The notes beneath the pieces are model-generated. The model saw only the letters and a program-made list of their open reading frames with translations, did no database searches and had not been told where the DNA came from. From assembly GCA_009763385.1 (NCBI GenBank), contig CM019826.1, positions 63,675,790 through 63,739,789 of the forward strand: a stretch of 64,000 bases of DNA, given 5' to 3'. The stretch comes from Coix lacryma-jobi var. lacryma-jobi (lineage: Eukaryota; Streptophyta; Magnoliopsida; Poales; Poaceae). The position numbers were made by a program, and so were the translations under genes. This document shows, one piece after another, positions 55,451 through 64,000 of this stretch (its first letter is position 1; the number at the start of each line of letters is the position of its first letter).

Positions 55451-55675
55451 GGTTTCCAGGTTTGGGCCTCAAAACCTGGGTGCTGGGTTTCCAGGTTGAG
55501 CCTCAAAACCTGGGAGTGGGCCGGTTTCCGAGTTTGGGCCTCAAAACTCGGGCGCTGAGGGTTTCCGAGTTTGGGCCACAAAACTCGGGCTGGAGGCTGG
55601 TTTCCCGGTTTGGGCCTCAAAACCGGGGGCTGATGGAAAAGGCTGGTTTCCCGGTTTGGGCCGCAAAACCGGGGG
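55451..55675 (+). repeat. Six-unit hairpin array in A2 5' LTR
   Basis: The stem classes run CCAGG x2, CCGAG x2, CCCGG x2, with the same loops as A1. Unit numbers per class differ from A1 (3, 3, 1). Confidence 0.92.
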
Positions 55676-55866
55676 TGCAGAGTGGTGGCGGCACGTGGCG
55701 GCGATCTGAAGGTTGCGTGGAGGCGACGCGGAAGACCGTGCGGGCGTGGCCGTCGGATCTACCTACCACCAGCGGGTGGACTAGAATAGCCTTAGGGTTA
55801 GGCTGGTCCGCTCTGTAAATTAGAGTAGAGAGGGGTAGAGTAGGAAATAGACTTAGGCTAGGTTAG

Positions 55867-55874
55867 TATAAGTA
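55867..55874 (+). promoter_or_regulatory. TATA box of A2 LTR
   Basis: TATAAGTA is at the same place as in both A1 LTRs. Confidence 0.65.
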
Positions 55875-56442
55875 GTCTAGGGGAGACACCCTCCTCCCTA
55901 TCTCAATCTCAGTTAGAGCTTTCATTTCCTAGGGTTTCCACTCTCCCACACCCCTGCTTTAGCTAGTTGAGATCCGCAGAGAGACTCCACTCTGTGTACT
56001 GTTGATTCGAGGAAGTGAGGCCGTGTCCTCACCTTGGATCCCATCTCTTGGTGTGAATTCGCGTTTTGATTTCATGTTCATCATGTTCTTCGCGGATTGC
56101 TTTGTGCCTTGAGTTTTCCCGTCGCTTGATCTTTGTGCTCGGTTCATCTTTCACGATTCCGTTTGAACTGAGTTGCTCTAGATCGTGAGGCACTTCTTTC
56201 CACCGAAAGAAATCATCTCTAACCTCACGGTCTAGGAGATCGATCAAGTTTTAGTTTCGGGTCTCTCTTTCTTCTTTCCCCCGAATTCCTTCGATTCACC
56301 GATTTGGAGTTAGGTTCGAGCCATGATCTCTTAGAGATAGCTCACTAACCTCCTTGTGACTCCTCAGATCGAATCCCAAGCCTAGAGCACTTGATTCGGA
56401 GGAGATCGGGTTGAATCGCCGGAGTTTCAGTGCAGTCGCGGG

Positions 56443-56744
56443 GTGACCGGACGCTCTGTCGGGCTGACCGGACGCACGCTTTCAGAGTCCGGTCGTTGAG
56501 CACGGCGCCAAGCTTTTCTGCGTACTGACCGGACGCTCTCGACCGGACGCTCTGTTTGCATTTCGACCGGACGCTACGCTTGCACTGTTCCCGTGTCATT
56601 GTCTCATCTGACCGGACGCTCAGTGAACGACCGGACGCTTGAGCTCCGTGCGTCCGGTCGCGAACAGAGAGCTCCCAGAGCTTTTTTCTGACGACCGGAC
56701 GCGTCCGGTCCCTGCTGACCGGACGCAGGCCAGAGTCCGGTCGC
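56443..56744 (+). repeat. GACCGGACGC motif array in A2 5' LTR
   Basis: There are about twelve copies in both orientations. It is positionally equivalent to the CATCGGACGC array of A1 but with a different first half of the motif throughout. Confidence 0.88.
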
Positions 56745-57014
56745 TGCAGTTTCGCGCGTCTTCGTTCGCGGTTCGTTCGTTCTTGATCGGATTTGAGTTC
56801 CGTCTTTTGGGTTGGCTTTCTAGGGTTGTCTAGTGTCCCGCTGTGCTTCTAGGAAGCATCCACCCTACATCTAGGGTCGTGGACATTAGCAAGCTCTAGG
56901 TTTCGCTTTTGGGGTTGATCTTGGGACAGTGGCATCTAGTTTCCGAAAGGAAATTTTTGAAGCTCCCATTCACCCCCCCTCTGGTCGCTTTCGGGTAGCT
57001 TCTCGGTCCTTCAA

Positions 57015-57027
57015 TTGGTATCGGAGC
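57015..57027 (+). other. A2 primer binding site
   Basis: TTGGTATCGGAGC starts two bases after the LTR end; Met-tRNA type as in A1. Confidence 0.9.
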
Positions 57028-57076
57028 AGGTTAAGGATCTTCCACCTTAGCCGGTTCCAGATCCACCGAAGGCGAC

Positions 57077-59803
57077 ATGGATCGCGGCGTGGGCAAACCG
57101 CCGTTTTTCGATGGGACGAACTATGCGTATTGGAAGATACGTATGTCGGCCTATTTGCAGAGCTTGGGCGTTTCGATCTGGGATATTTGCAACTCCCCTG
57201 ATTACGTGGTCTTGGCTGCTCGTGTGACTCAACAGCAGGTCGATGAGCACGATGCCAATAGCCGAGCCCGTAATGCTCTTTTCTCTTGTTTGAGCATGGG
57301 TGAGTTTGATCGTGTTTCTCACCTCGCTACGGCTCGGGAGATCTGGGACACTCTCATGCGTTTTCATGAGGGCACCTCTCAAGTCAAAACCCGACTCTAC
57401 GAGTCGTTCAAGCGAGAGTATGAGAACTTTAGACATCAACCTGGCGAGAGCATAGAAAGTTTATTCGCTCGCTTTCAGGTGATTGTCAACAGGATGAGGG
57501 CTAACAGAGAGCAGTTGCCATTTGACGATCATGAGCGTGCTTTGAAGCTTTTGCACACTCTTGACCGTTCGGTGTGGGACTCCAAGGTTCAGGCAATCAT
57601 CGAATCGCCGAACTATGAGACTCTCACCTGCGACGAGCTCTTCAGTAAGCTCAAGTCCAGTGAGATTGATGCTATGGCGAGGGCTTCTTTTGAAAATCCT
57701 TCTCGCCCGTCCATGGCTTTGGTTTCCGGCTCTTCCTCTAACCCCTCAGCTGGCTTTGCGCTTTCTTCTCTCTTTTCTGTGACAGAGGACCAGCTGGAGT
57801 CTTTGGGAGACGACGAGTTGGCTTTGCTTGCCAACCGGTTCTCGCGGTTCCACAACAACCGCATGAACCGTCGTCGAGGAGGAGGACGCACGGGATGCTA
57901 CGAGTGCGGCGACCCCGACCACTTCATCGCCGACTGCCCCAAGAAGAAGAACAAGCATCTGGGGAAGGGCGATCACGGCCACAGGCGCGACTCCAAGTAC
58001 AAGGAGAAGCACGTTCCCCCAAGGCACAAGAAGCGGGGCGGCTTCGACAAAGAGTACATCAAGAAGAAGTACTTGGAGAAGCAGCAGGCTGAGCAGCGTG
58101 CGTTCTTCGCCACGCTCAGCGACGTCGACGGCTCGGATGACGACTCCGCTCGATCGAGTGATGACGAGTCCGAGAAGAAGAAGCTGGAGGACACGTTCAA
58201 CGGCTTATGCTTCTTCGCCGGCGACGAAGGCCTGTGTACCATGGCGCTCGGAGATGAGGTCGGAGGCGAGCTGGAGCACACACCTCGGAACGACGACGAC
58301 GACGACACCTCCCAGGTATCTCTCACCTACGACGAGCTTTCCTCCGAGGTTGAGAAATTGACTGCTGCCCTCCTTAGCCAAGATAAATTGCTTAGGCGTG
58401 CCGCTAGAGAGCGCAAGGAGTTTAGGCAGAAGTGGGAGGACACGGTGAAGGAGCTTGAGTTCGCTCGGTCCACCGTGGTAGTGTCGGAGGAGGCGGAGTG
58501 CGAGTCGTGCACCGCGCACATGACTGACCTTCTCACTCTGAGAGGTAAGTATGCTGCGTTGGTTGGAGAGGTGGATGAGCTCCGAGCTAGACCGCAGCTG
58601 TTGGGTGCGTGCAAGACTTGTCCTGTCTTGCAATCCGAGTTGGCAGAGAAGAATGCCAAGCTTGAGTCTTTTGAGAAGGCCGGCTCGGATAGCACTTGTG
58701 TCAAGAGGTGTGCTTTGTGTGAGGGCCTGGAGCAGGAGATGGCCAATGTGAGGCATGACAAGGTGCGTACCGAGGAGGAAAACACATACCTTCGGACCGT
58801 CTTGTCATGGGTGTCTTGTGGTGAGCCTCAGCTCGGGATGATGATCTCCCAATTCAAGCGAGCTGCTGGGGCTCCTGGTGTAGGTCTTGGCCAGAGTGTT
58901 GATCTTTCAGCTTTTGGTAAGATTGGAGAGTCTAGTGGTCTGAACCCCTGTGAGAAGCCCAACTCCACCACTACTCCCAAACTAACCAAGCTTCCACCCA
59001 AAGAGCCTGCCAAGCCTGTCACCAAGGATGGAGTTGTAGTTGAACCCCCCAAGGCTCCACCCAAGAATCCACAATGGCAACCCAAGCCCAATCACCTAAA
59101 GAACAAGCTTGACACAATGCCACCCATCCGAGAGGAGTTGCCACAGAAGGGCAAGGGCAAGGTGAACCATACCCACATCCCTGCAAACCAACAACCCCCT
59201 TTGCGCGCGGTGAGGTTTCAGTGTGACTTTTGTGGGCGGGATGGTCACCTGAGTGAGTTCTGCTTTAGGCGCAGGAGAGAGGCGCGCCGAGCTAGGGAGA
59301 TGCAGAACCCGGACATGTTTCACCCAGCTCGTGGTGGACATGCTCCGAAGCCTCAGGGGAGAGCTGCTAGGTCTGGAGGGAAGCATACCCAGCCTAGGCA
59401 GCAGGAGAGAGCCCCTAGGAGGGAGACTAGGCCTAGAGGTAGAGCACCTCAGTTTGTTAGGCCTAGGCAGGAGAGAGCTCCGAGGAGAGACGCTAGAGTT
59501 GAGCAGCAGGCTCCTAGGCGTAGACCTCGTAGAGAGCGTGCCCGACGGGGTCCTGCTTTTGCAGGTAACGGACCCCGTGGCGGAGGCTTTGTTGAGCGCC
59601 TTGTCCCACCGCAGGTAGAGTTTCGCGGTGAGCGCTTCTTCCCCAGCGGACCACGTTTTCATGTGCGTGGTGATCGCTATCCCCCTAGACAGGATGGTTT
59701 TTACACTGACCGTTCTTTTGAGCAGCCGGCCCAACACTGGTTTCCTTCTTATCTTACTAACCCCAGTGTTGGACCGTATGTTCACCCTATGTCTTTTTAT
59801 TGA
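57077..59803 (+). CDS. gag: A2 gag polyprotein (908 aa)
   Basis: This is structural protein for the retrotransposon particle. Residues 1-200 are the copia UBN2-type capsid region (FDGTNYAYWKIRMSAYLQ at 11-28; EIWDTLMRFHEGTSQVKTRL at 88-107). A first CCHC knuckle has C274, C277, H282 and C287. A Lys-rich stretch (288-340) and an Asp/Ser/Glu-rich stretch (350-372) follow, then a long coiled coil (about 418-575) with several Cys pairs. A Pro/Lys-rich linker leads to a second CCHC finger (C716, C719, H724, C729) and a very Arg-rich tail (730-880). Two zinc fingers and a gag this long fit the SIRE/Maximus lineage. The start ATG is the first in the leader, 64 bp after the LTR. It ends at TGA 59801-59803. 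In A1 the frame passes this point because of a one-base difference. Confidence 0.93.
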   Translation: MDRGVGKPPFFDGTNYAYWKIRMSAYLQSLGVSIWDICNSPDYVVLAARVTQQQVDEHDANSRARNALFSCLSMGEFDRVSHLATAREIWDTLMRFHEGTSQVKTRLYESFKREYENFRHQPGESIESLFARFQVIVNRMRANREQLPFDDHERALKLLHTLDRSVWDSKVQAIIESPNYETLTCDELFSKLKSSEIDAMARASFENPSRPSMALVSGSSSNPSAGFALSSLFSVTEDQLESLGDDELALLANRFSRFHNNRMNRRRGGGRTGCYECGDPDHFIADCPKKKNKHLGKGDHGHRRDSKYKEKHVPPRHKKRGGFDKEYIKKKYLEKQQAEQRAFFATLSDVDGSDDDSARSSDDESEKKKLEDTFNGLCFFAGDEGLCTMALGDEVGGELEHTPRNDDDDDTSQVSLTYDELSSEVEKLTAALLSQDKLLRRAARERKEFRQKWEDTVKELEFARSTVVVSEEAECESCTAHMTDLLTLRGKYAALVGEVDELRARPQLLGACKTCPVLQSELAEKNAKLESFEKAGSDSTCVKRCALCEGLEQEMANVRHDKVRTEEENTYLRTVLSWVSCGEPQLGMMISQFKRAAGAPGVGLGQSVDLSAFGKIGESSGLNPCEKPNSTTTPKLTKLPPKEPAKPVTKDGVVVEPPKAPPKNPQWQPKPNHLKNKLDTMPPIREELPQKGKGKVNHTHIPANQQPPLRAVRFQCDFCGRDGHLSEFCFRRRREARRAREMQNPDMFHPARGGHAPKPQGRAARSGGKHTQPRQQERAPRRETRPRGRAPQFVRPRQERAPRRDARVEQQAPRRRPRRERARRGPAFAGNGPRGGGFVERLVPPQVEFRGERFFPSGPRFHVRGDRYPPRQDGFYTDRSFEQPAQHWFPSYLTNPSVGPYVHPMSFY

Positions 59804-59808
59804 TGTAG

Positions 59809-62800
59809 GAGGAGCGGTTGGAGGACATTTGGCTTGTGGATTCCGGTTGCTCGAGGCACATGACCGGAAATGCCAAATGGTTCTCCAGCCATAGTCCGGT
59901 CGCCGGAAAAGAGTACATAACCTTCGGCGACAAAGGTAAGGGCAAGGTATTGTCCGTTGGTGCAGTGCGGGTTAATGAGCACTTTGTGTTGCGCGAGGTT
60001 GCTCTTGTTTCTAACCTGCATTTCAACTTGCTTTCTGTTTCGCAACTTTTTCGTGAAGGCTATGAGATTCGTTTCAAACCGAACCTTAGCCGGATCTTAG
60101 ATCCTCAGGGTGATCTTGTATGTCTGATTTCACCCTTTGGGAATGTCTTTCGCGCGAATTTCTCAAAGTCGTTTGGATCTTCTCGCTGTCTTTTGGCTAG
60201 TCCTTCTTCTTCTGATCTTTGGAAGTGGCATAGGAGGCTCGGTCACCTGAGTTTTGACTTGCTTGCAAGACTTAGCTCACTTGGCTTAATCCGAGGATTG
60301 CCCAAGCTTTCGTTGGAGAAGGATCTAGTTTGCCATGCTTGCCGGCATGGAAAGATGGTTGCTGCTCCCCACCATCCTTTGACCAAGGTTATGACCTCGC
60401 ACCCCGGAGAGCTTTTGCATATGGACCTTGTTGGTCCGGCTCGGGTGAGCTCGGTTGGTGGGAAGTGGTATGTGCTTGTTATTGTTGACGACTTTTCGAG
60501 GTATTCGTGGGTCTTCTTTTTAGTTGAGAAGTCCGAGACATTCTCCTTCGCTCGCGATCTGATTTTGCGTCTTCAGAACGAGTTCCCTTTGAACTCGATG
60601 CGAGCGATTAGAAGTGATAATGGTTCCGAGTTTAAAAATTCGGATTTTGAGAAGTTTTGTAAACGCCTTGGTTTGGAGCATCAGTTTTCTTCTCCCTATA
60701 CACCACCCCAAAATGGTGTTGTAGAGAGGAAGAATCGGACCCTTGTTGAGATGGCCAGGACGATGCTTGATGAGCATAGGACTCCTAGGCGCTATTGGGC
60801 CGAAGCTATGAACACTGCATGCTATATTTCGAATCGCATTTTTCTGAGAGTGTTTTTGAAGAAGACCTCTTATGAGTTGCGTTTTGGTCGCCAGCCCAAG
60901 GTGAGTTATTTTAGAGTCTTTGGTTGCCACTGTTTTATATTGAAAAAAGGCAACCTAGACAAGTTTGAGTCTCGTTCTTCTGACGGTGTGTTTTTGGGTT
61001 ATGGCACTCACACTCGAGCTTATCGTGTACTTAACCTTGACACTAACCGAGTCATGGAGACATCAGATGTCACCTTCGACGAGACTCTTGTTTCTCCTTC
61101 TTCTCGTTTTGAGCGTGCAGGTGATCACGAGGTTGGAGAGCCTCTTTTCGATGACGAGGAAGAGGGTGCTGAAGGTATAGATGATCCAGCACCCCCTCCG
61201 CCTGCCGCGCCGCCGGGAGCGGCTTCGACGACGACCCGTGGCCCCGAGACGTCTTCTTCCTGGGGGCCGTGGGATCCACCTCGCGCGGTACCTTTTGTAC
61301 CCGGGGTGGAACCAGCTACTGTTGAGGGGGAGGTTACTTCTTCCCGGGAGGCGCCACGACACATCCAGCGCCAGCACCCCCCTGAACAGATGATCGGCGA
61401 CATCGACGAGCGAGTTACTCGCTCCAGGTCACAGCACATCTCGCACTTTGCTCATTCTGCTTTTGTTGCGTCTTTTGAGCCCCGAGATGTTGGACACGCA
61501 TTGACGGATCCGGATTGGGTCAATGCCATGCATGAGGAGCTAGAGAACTTTGAGCGAAATCGGGTTTGGGTTCTAGTGCCACCACCTCCTGACTGTAAAC
61601 CTATTGGGACAAAATGGGTTTTTAAAAACAAGCAAGGAGAGGAGGGCCACATTGTGAGAAACAAGGCCCGGCTTGTAGCGAAGGGTTATAGTCAGAAGGA
61701 GGGGATAGATTATGAGGAGACCTTCGCTCCTGTAGCTCGTTTGGAGGCTATTAGGATACTCTTGGCTTATGCTGCATCCATGGGTTTCAAACTTTTTCAA
61801 ATGGATGTCAAGAGTGCCTTCTTAAACGGCTATATTGAGGAGGAGGTCTATGTCCAGCAACCCCCCGGTTTTGAAAATCCCAAGTTTCCAAACCATGTCT
61901 TTAAACTCCACAAAGCTTTGTATGGTTTGAAACAAGCCCCTAGAGCCTGGTATGAGAGATTAAAAACCTTTTTGCTAGCTAAGGGTTTTAAAATGGGATG
62001 TGTAGATAAAACGCTCTTTCTCCTCAAGCAAGGCAAAGATACTCTCTTGATCCAAATTTACGTGGATGATATCATTTTCGGTGGTTCTTCTCACGCTTTG
62101 GTTGCCAAGTTTGCAGATACTATGAGCAGGGAGTTCGAGATGAGCATGATGGGCGAGCTGACTTTCTTTCTCGGGTTGCAAATTAAGCAATCCCGAGAGG
62201 GGACGTTTGTGCACCAGGGCAAGTACACAAGGGACTTGCTGAAGCGGTTCGACATGGGTGAGGCCAAGCCTCTTCCAACGCCCATGTCGACGACGACTGC
62301 CCTGGATGCTGACACGGATGGAGAAGCAGTGGACCAGAAGGAGTACCGCAGCATGATTGGATCGCTGCTCTACCTGACGGCGACTCGGCCGGACATTCAG
62401 TTCGCCGTGTGCTTGTGCGCGCGCTTTCAGGCTTCGCCACGCACTTCTCACCGTCAGGCGGTGAAGCGCATCTTCAGGTACCTTCGTTTCACGCCTGAGC
62501 TCGGGATTTGGTATTCTGCTTCTTCCACCCTCTCGCTTTGTGGCTTTTCTGATGCTGATTTTGCTGGTTGTCGCATTGAGCGCAAGTCCACTTCAGGGAC
62601 TTGCCAGTTTATTGGATCTTCTCTTGTGTCGTGGTCTTCTCGCAAGCAGTCTAGTGTCGCTCAGTCTACCACGGAGGCTGAATATGTTGCTGCGGCTAGC
62701 TGCTGTTCCCAGTTACTCTGGATGATGGCCACTTTGCGTGATTTTGGTTTGAGCTTTACTCGAGTTCCTTTGCTTTGTGACAGCACGAGTGCCATTAGCG

Positions 62801-63003
62801 TTGCTAAGAACCCTGTGCTTCACTCGAAAACCAAACACATTGATGTGCGCTTTCATTTCTTGCGAGACCACCAGGAGAAGGGTGATATCGACCTTCGCCA
62901 TGTCGATACTCATCACCAATTAGCTGATATTTTCACCAAGCCTTTAGACGAATCAACCTTTAATAGGTTGAGGGGTGAGCTTGGTGTGTGTTTCCCCTTT
63001 TAG
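59809..63003 (+). CDS. pol: A2 pol polyprotein: protease, integrase, RT, RNase H
   Basis: This encodes the copia enzymes for cDNA synthesis and integration. Counting from codon 59818 as 1: protease DSG at 8-10; integrase zinc site H138, H143, C172, C175; catalytic D203, D267, E303 (35 residues between the last two); an acidic and Pro/Ala-rich linker 430-520; RT with KARLVAKGYSQKEGIDY (616-632), D663 of QMDVKSAF and YVDD at 748-751; RNase H with D912, E953 or E955 and D988, ending in the KTKHIDVRFHFLRD block. All catalytic residues looked for are present. There is no AUG start: the open region begins right after a UAG (59806-59808) that is in the pol frame but not in the gag frame. Expression therefore needs recoding, or the boundary contains a base error. 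Confidence 0.94.
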   Translation, partial: EERLEDIWLVDSGCSRHMTGNAKWFSSHSPVAGKEYITFGDKGKGKVLSVGAVRVNEHFVLREVALVSNLHFNLLSVSQLFREGYEIRFKPNLSRILDPQGDLVCLISPFGNVFRANFSKSFGSSRCLLASPSSSDLWKWHRRLGHLSFDLLARLSSLGLIRGLPKLSLEKDLVCHACRHGKMVAAPHHPLTKVMTSHPGELLHMDLVGPARVSSVGGKWYVLVIVDDFSRYSWVFFLVEKSETFSFARDLILRLQNEFPLNSMRAIRSDNGSEFKNSDFEKFCKRLGLEHQFSSPYTPPQNGVVERKNRTLVEMARTMLDEHRTPRRYWAEAMNTACYISNRIFLRVFLKKTSYELRFGRQPKVSYFRVFGCHCFILKKGNLDKFESRSSDGVFLGYGTHTRAYRVLNLDTNRVMETSDVTFDETLVSPSSRFERAGDHEVGEPLFDDEEEGAEGIDDPAPPPPAAPPGAASTTTRGPETSSSWGPWDPPRAVPFVPGVEPATVEGEVTSSREAPRHIQRQHPPEQMIGDIDERVTRSRSQHISHFAHSAFVASFEPRDVGHALTDPDWVNAMHEELENFERNRVWVLVPPPPDCKPIGTKWVFKNKQGEEGHIVRNKARLVAKGYSQKEGIDYEETFAPVARLEAIRILLAYAASMGFKLFQMDVKSAFLNGYIEEEVYVQQPPGFENPKFPNHVFKLHKALYGLKQAPRAWYERLKTFLLAKGFKMGCVDKTLFLLKQGKDTLLIQIYVDDIIFGGSSHALVAKFADTMSREFEMSMMGELTFFLGLQIKQSREGTFVHQGKYTRDLLKRFDMGEAKPLPTPMSTTTALDADTDGEAVDQKEYRSMIGSLLYLTATRPDIQFAVCLCARFQASPRTSHRQAVKRIFRYLRFTPELGIWYSASSTLSLCGFSDADFAGCRIERKSTSGTCQFIGSSLVSWSSRKQSSVAQSTTEAEYVAAASCCSQLLWMMATLRDFGLSFTRVPLLCDSTSAISVAKNPVLHSKTKHIDVRFHFLRDHQEKGDIDLRHVDTHHQLADIFTKPLDESTFNRLRGELGVCFPF

Positions 63004-64000
63004 ATGGGGAAAGCATTTTGAGATGTACAGACTGACTCTTTTATTTTGAGGCTCTTTTCTTTTGAGTTTCTTGAGTCTCTCCTTTTGGTATCTTCTTTCG
63101 TTCAGTTCTGTGTCGGGCATACGCATTTACATTCTGAGCTTCATGTCTATATTCACTAGAATGTAATTATGCTCTTGTTAGTATTGCTCCGATACTTATG
63201 ATGATGCTTGTAGCTTATGCTCTTTCTGATCACTGTTACATGTTATGAGCGAGCTATTTTTTGGAATGGTGAATTATGCCTAATGTATATAAATCTGAAA
63301 ATGTTCACCATTGAGATATGCAACTAGCATGTGTAGGGTGTGTTGAGTCCATTCCTGCTTTTCATATATGCTAGGTTGCTATGTCTCTAGTTCTGAGTCA
63401 TTCACTTGCTTGGTTGTTCATAACTTGCTTAAAATCTGGACCAAGTATTGTTGAATTGAAAAGATCGAGATGGGATTGCTTGTCAACACCTCATGGTATT
63501 GAGACTGTTTCTCATTGCACTTTGAGTTAAACTTGAGCCATGTAGTGTATGACCGAAACCGTTGCTTTAAGCTTCTGATTGCTTCGGCATAGGCTTCGCA
63601 CGGTTGAAAAGTTAGGCGATGACAAGCTTTCAACCTCTCGCAATCACATGCTAAAAATGAACTTGTGAATTCTTTTACCGCTGCAACTCCGATATGAATT
63701 TGAAATCACAAGTATATGCTTCATTCCTATGCATGATGATTGAACTTTGCTAGGGGTAGTTCACCTTGTATATATGCTTAGCACTTGTTTGGATTCCTTC
63801 TATACATGTCTAGTGCTATTTTGATGGTGACTATCCTTTTGGCTTAAAACTGCTCACATGCTCATATGCTTCATATTTCGTATAAGTGATCAGTTTGAGC
63901 CTTTGCTATTTGAGTGCTTAATTGAGATGTTGGAACTATACTGATTAGAGCATCTTTGCACTCTTTTGACTATATACTTGAAGCTCCTAACTTGCATTTT
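63004..64000 (+). other. A2 non-coding 3' region (partial)
   Basis: This is nearly identical to A1 35595-36590. There is no ORF of note. The window ends before the stem-loop region seen in A1. Confidence 0.85.

Larger units (their letters stand above)
55050..57013 (+). repeat. A2 5' LTR
   Basis: 1964 bp, TGCGGATACATGG to CGGTCCTTCA. The U3 part (55050-55900) matches A1 closely. The middle (about 55915-56780) is clearly diverged from A1, and similarity is high again from about 56780. It has a six-unit hairpin array (55451-55675), TATA at 55867-55874 and a GACCGGACGC motif array (56443-56744). Confidence 0.94.
55050..64000 (+). mobile_element. A2: SIRE-type copia retrotransposon with open gag and pol (3' LTR off-window)
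   Basis: It has a 5' LTR (55050-57013), primer site, gag and pol, all with long uninterrupted frames, and 1 kb of the 3' non-coding region. By comparison with A1 the 3' LTR would start about 660 bp past the window end. Presumed left target duplication: ACTTG (55045-55049). It inserted into the gag of C and is the youngest layer of the right-hand nest. Confidence 0.95.

Noticed and set aside
29659..63003. A chimeric gene made from A1 and A2 coding parts
   Set aside because: They are two separate insertions, each with its own 5' LTR; A1 has its own target duplication.

Overview
The window is repeat-dense nuclear DNA from a grass (Poaceae). The evidence is a Cassandra TRIM with 5S rRNA-derived LTRs, a Stowaway MITE, a CACTA-type MITE with TTTAGTCCCGGTTGG-type subterminal repeats, a Tekay/Del-type chromovirus with 4-kb LTRs, and Athila-, Tat- and SIRE-type LTR retrotransposons. 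No intact host gene is visible. The only host-gene trace is an 87-bp patellin/SEC14-like exon fragment near 41.5 kb. Family letters (A to J, S, G1) are mine.

Left block (1-26880). An antisense copia gag fragment H (26431-26880) was split by B1, a non-autonomous gypsy-like element (about 2117-26430 here; the start of its 5' LTR is off-window). B1 was in turn entered by three elements: an antisense copia LTR A3 (1-2116), itself carrying a complete Cassandra (834-1579); a full-length antisense chromovirus G1 (3229-17040, TSD CTGCT); and a solo LTR (22027-25025, TSD ATATA). B1 keeps two separate protease remnants and a series of splice-site-like signals. G1 carries a leading ORF whose N-terminal region resembles the histone H3 tail, and its integrase ends in a chromodomain.

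Middle block (27068-41571). An antisense copia LTR (I) was split by the full-length SIRE-type copia A1 (27609-39246, TSD GTGGA). To its right are the CACTA MITE (39883-40427, TSD TCC) with a tRNA-like segment, unassigned sequence, a Stowaway (41209-41443, TSD TA) and the patellin fragment.

Right block (41572-64000). This is a staircase of left ends: copia LTR J is cut by D, D by F (Tat-type), F by B2, B2 by E (antisense LTR), E by C (Athila-type) and C by A2. The matching right ends lie beyond the window. A2 is a close relative of A1 with open gag (908 codons) and pol (about 1065 codons).

The most interesting signals are the H3-tail-like ORF in G1; arrays of LTR hairpins whose stems differ by compensatory changes; a short LTR motif array that differs coordinately between A1 and A2; and the conserved splice-like organisation of the B/D internal region. 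Differences between near-identical copies are mostly single-base indels, so some broken frames may be consensus errors in the assembly.
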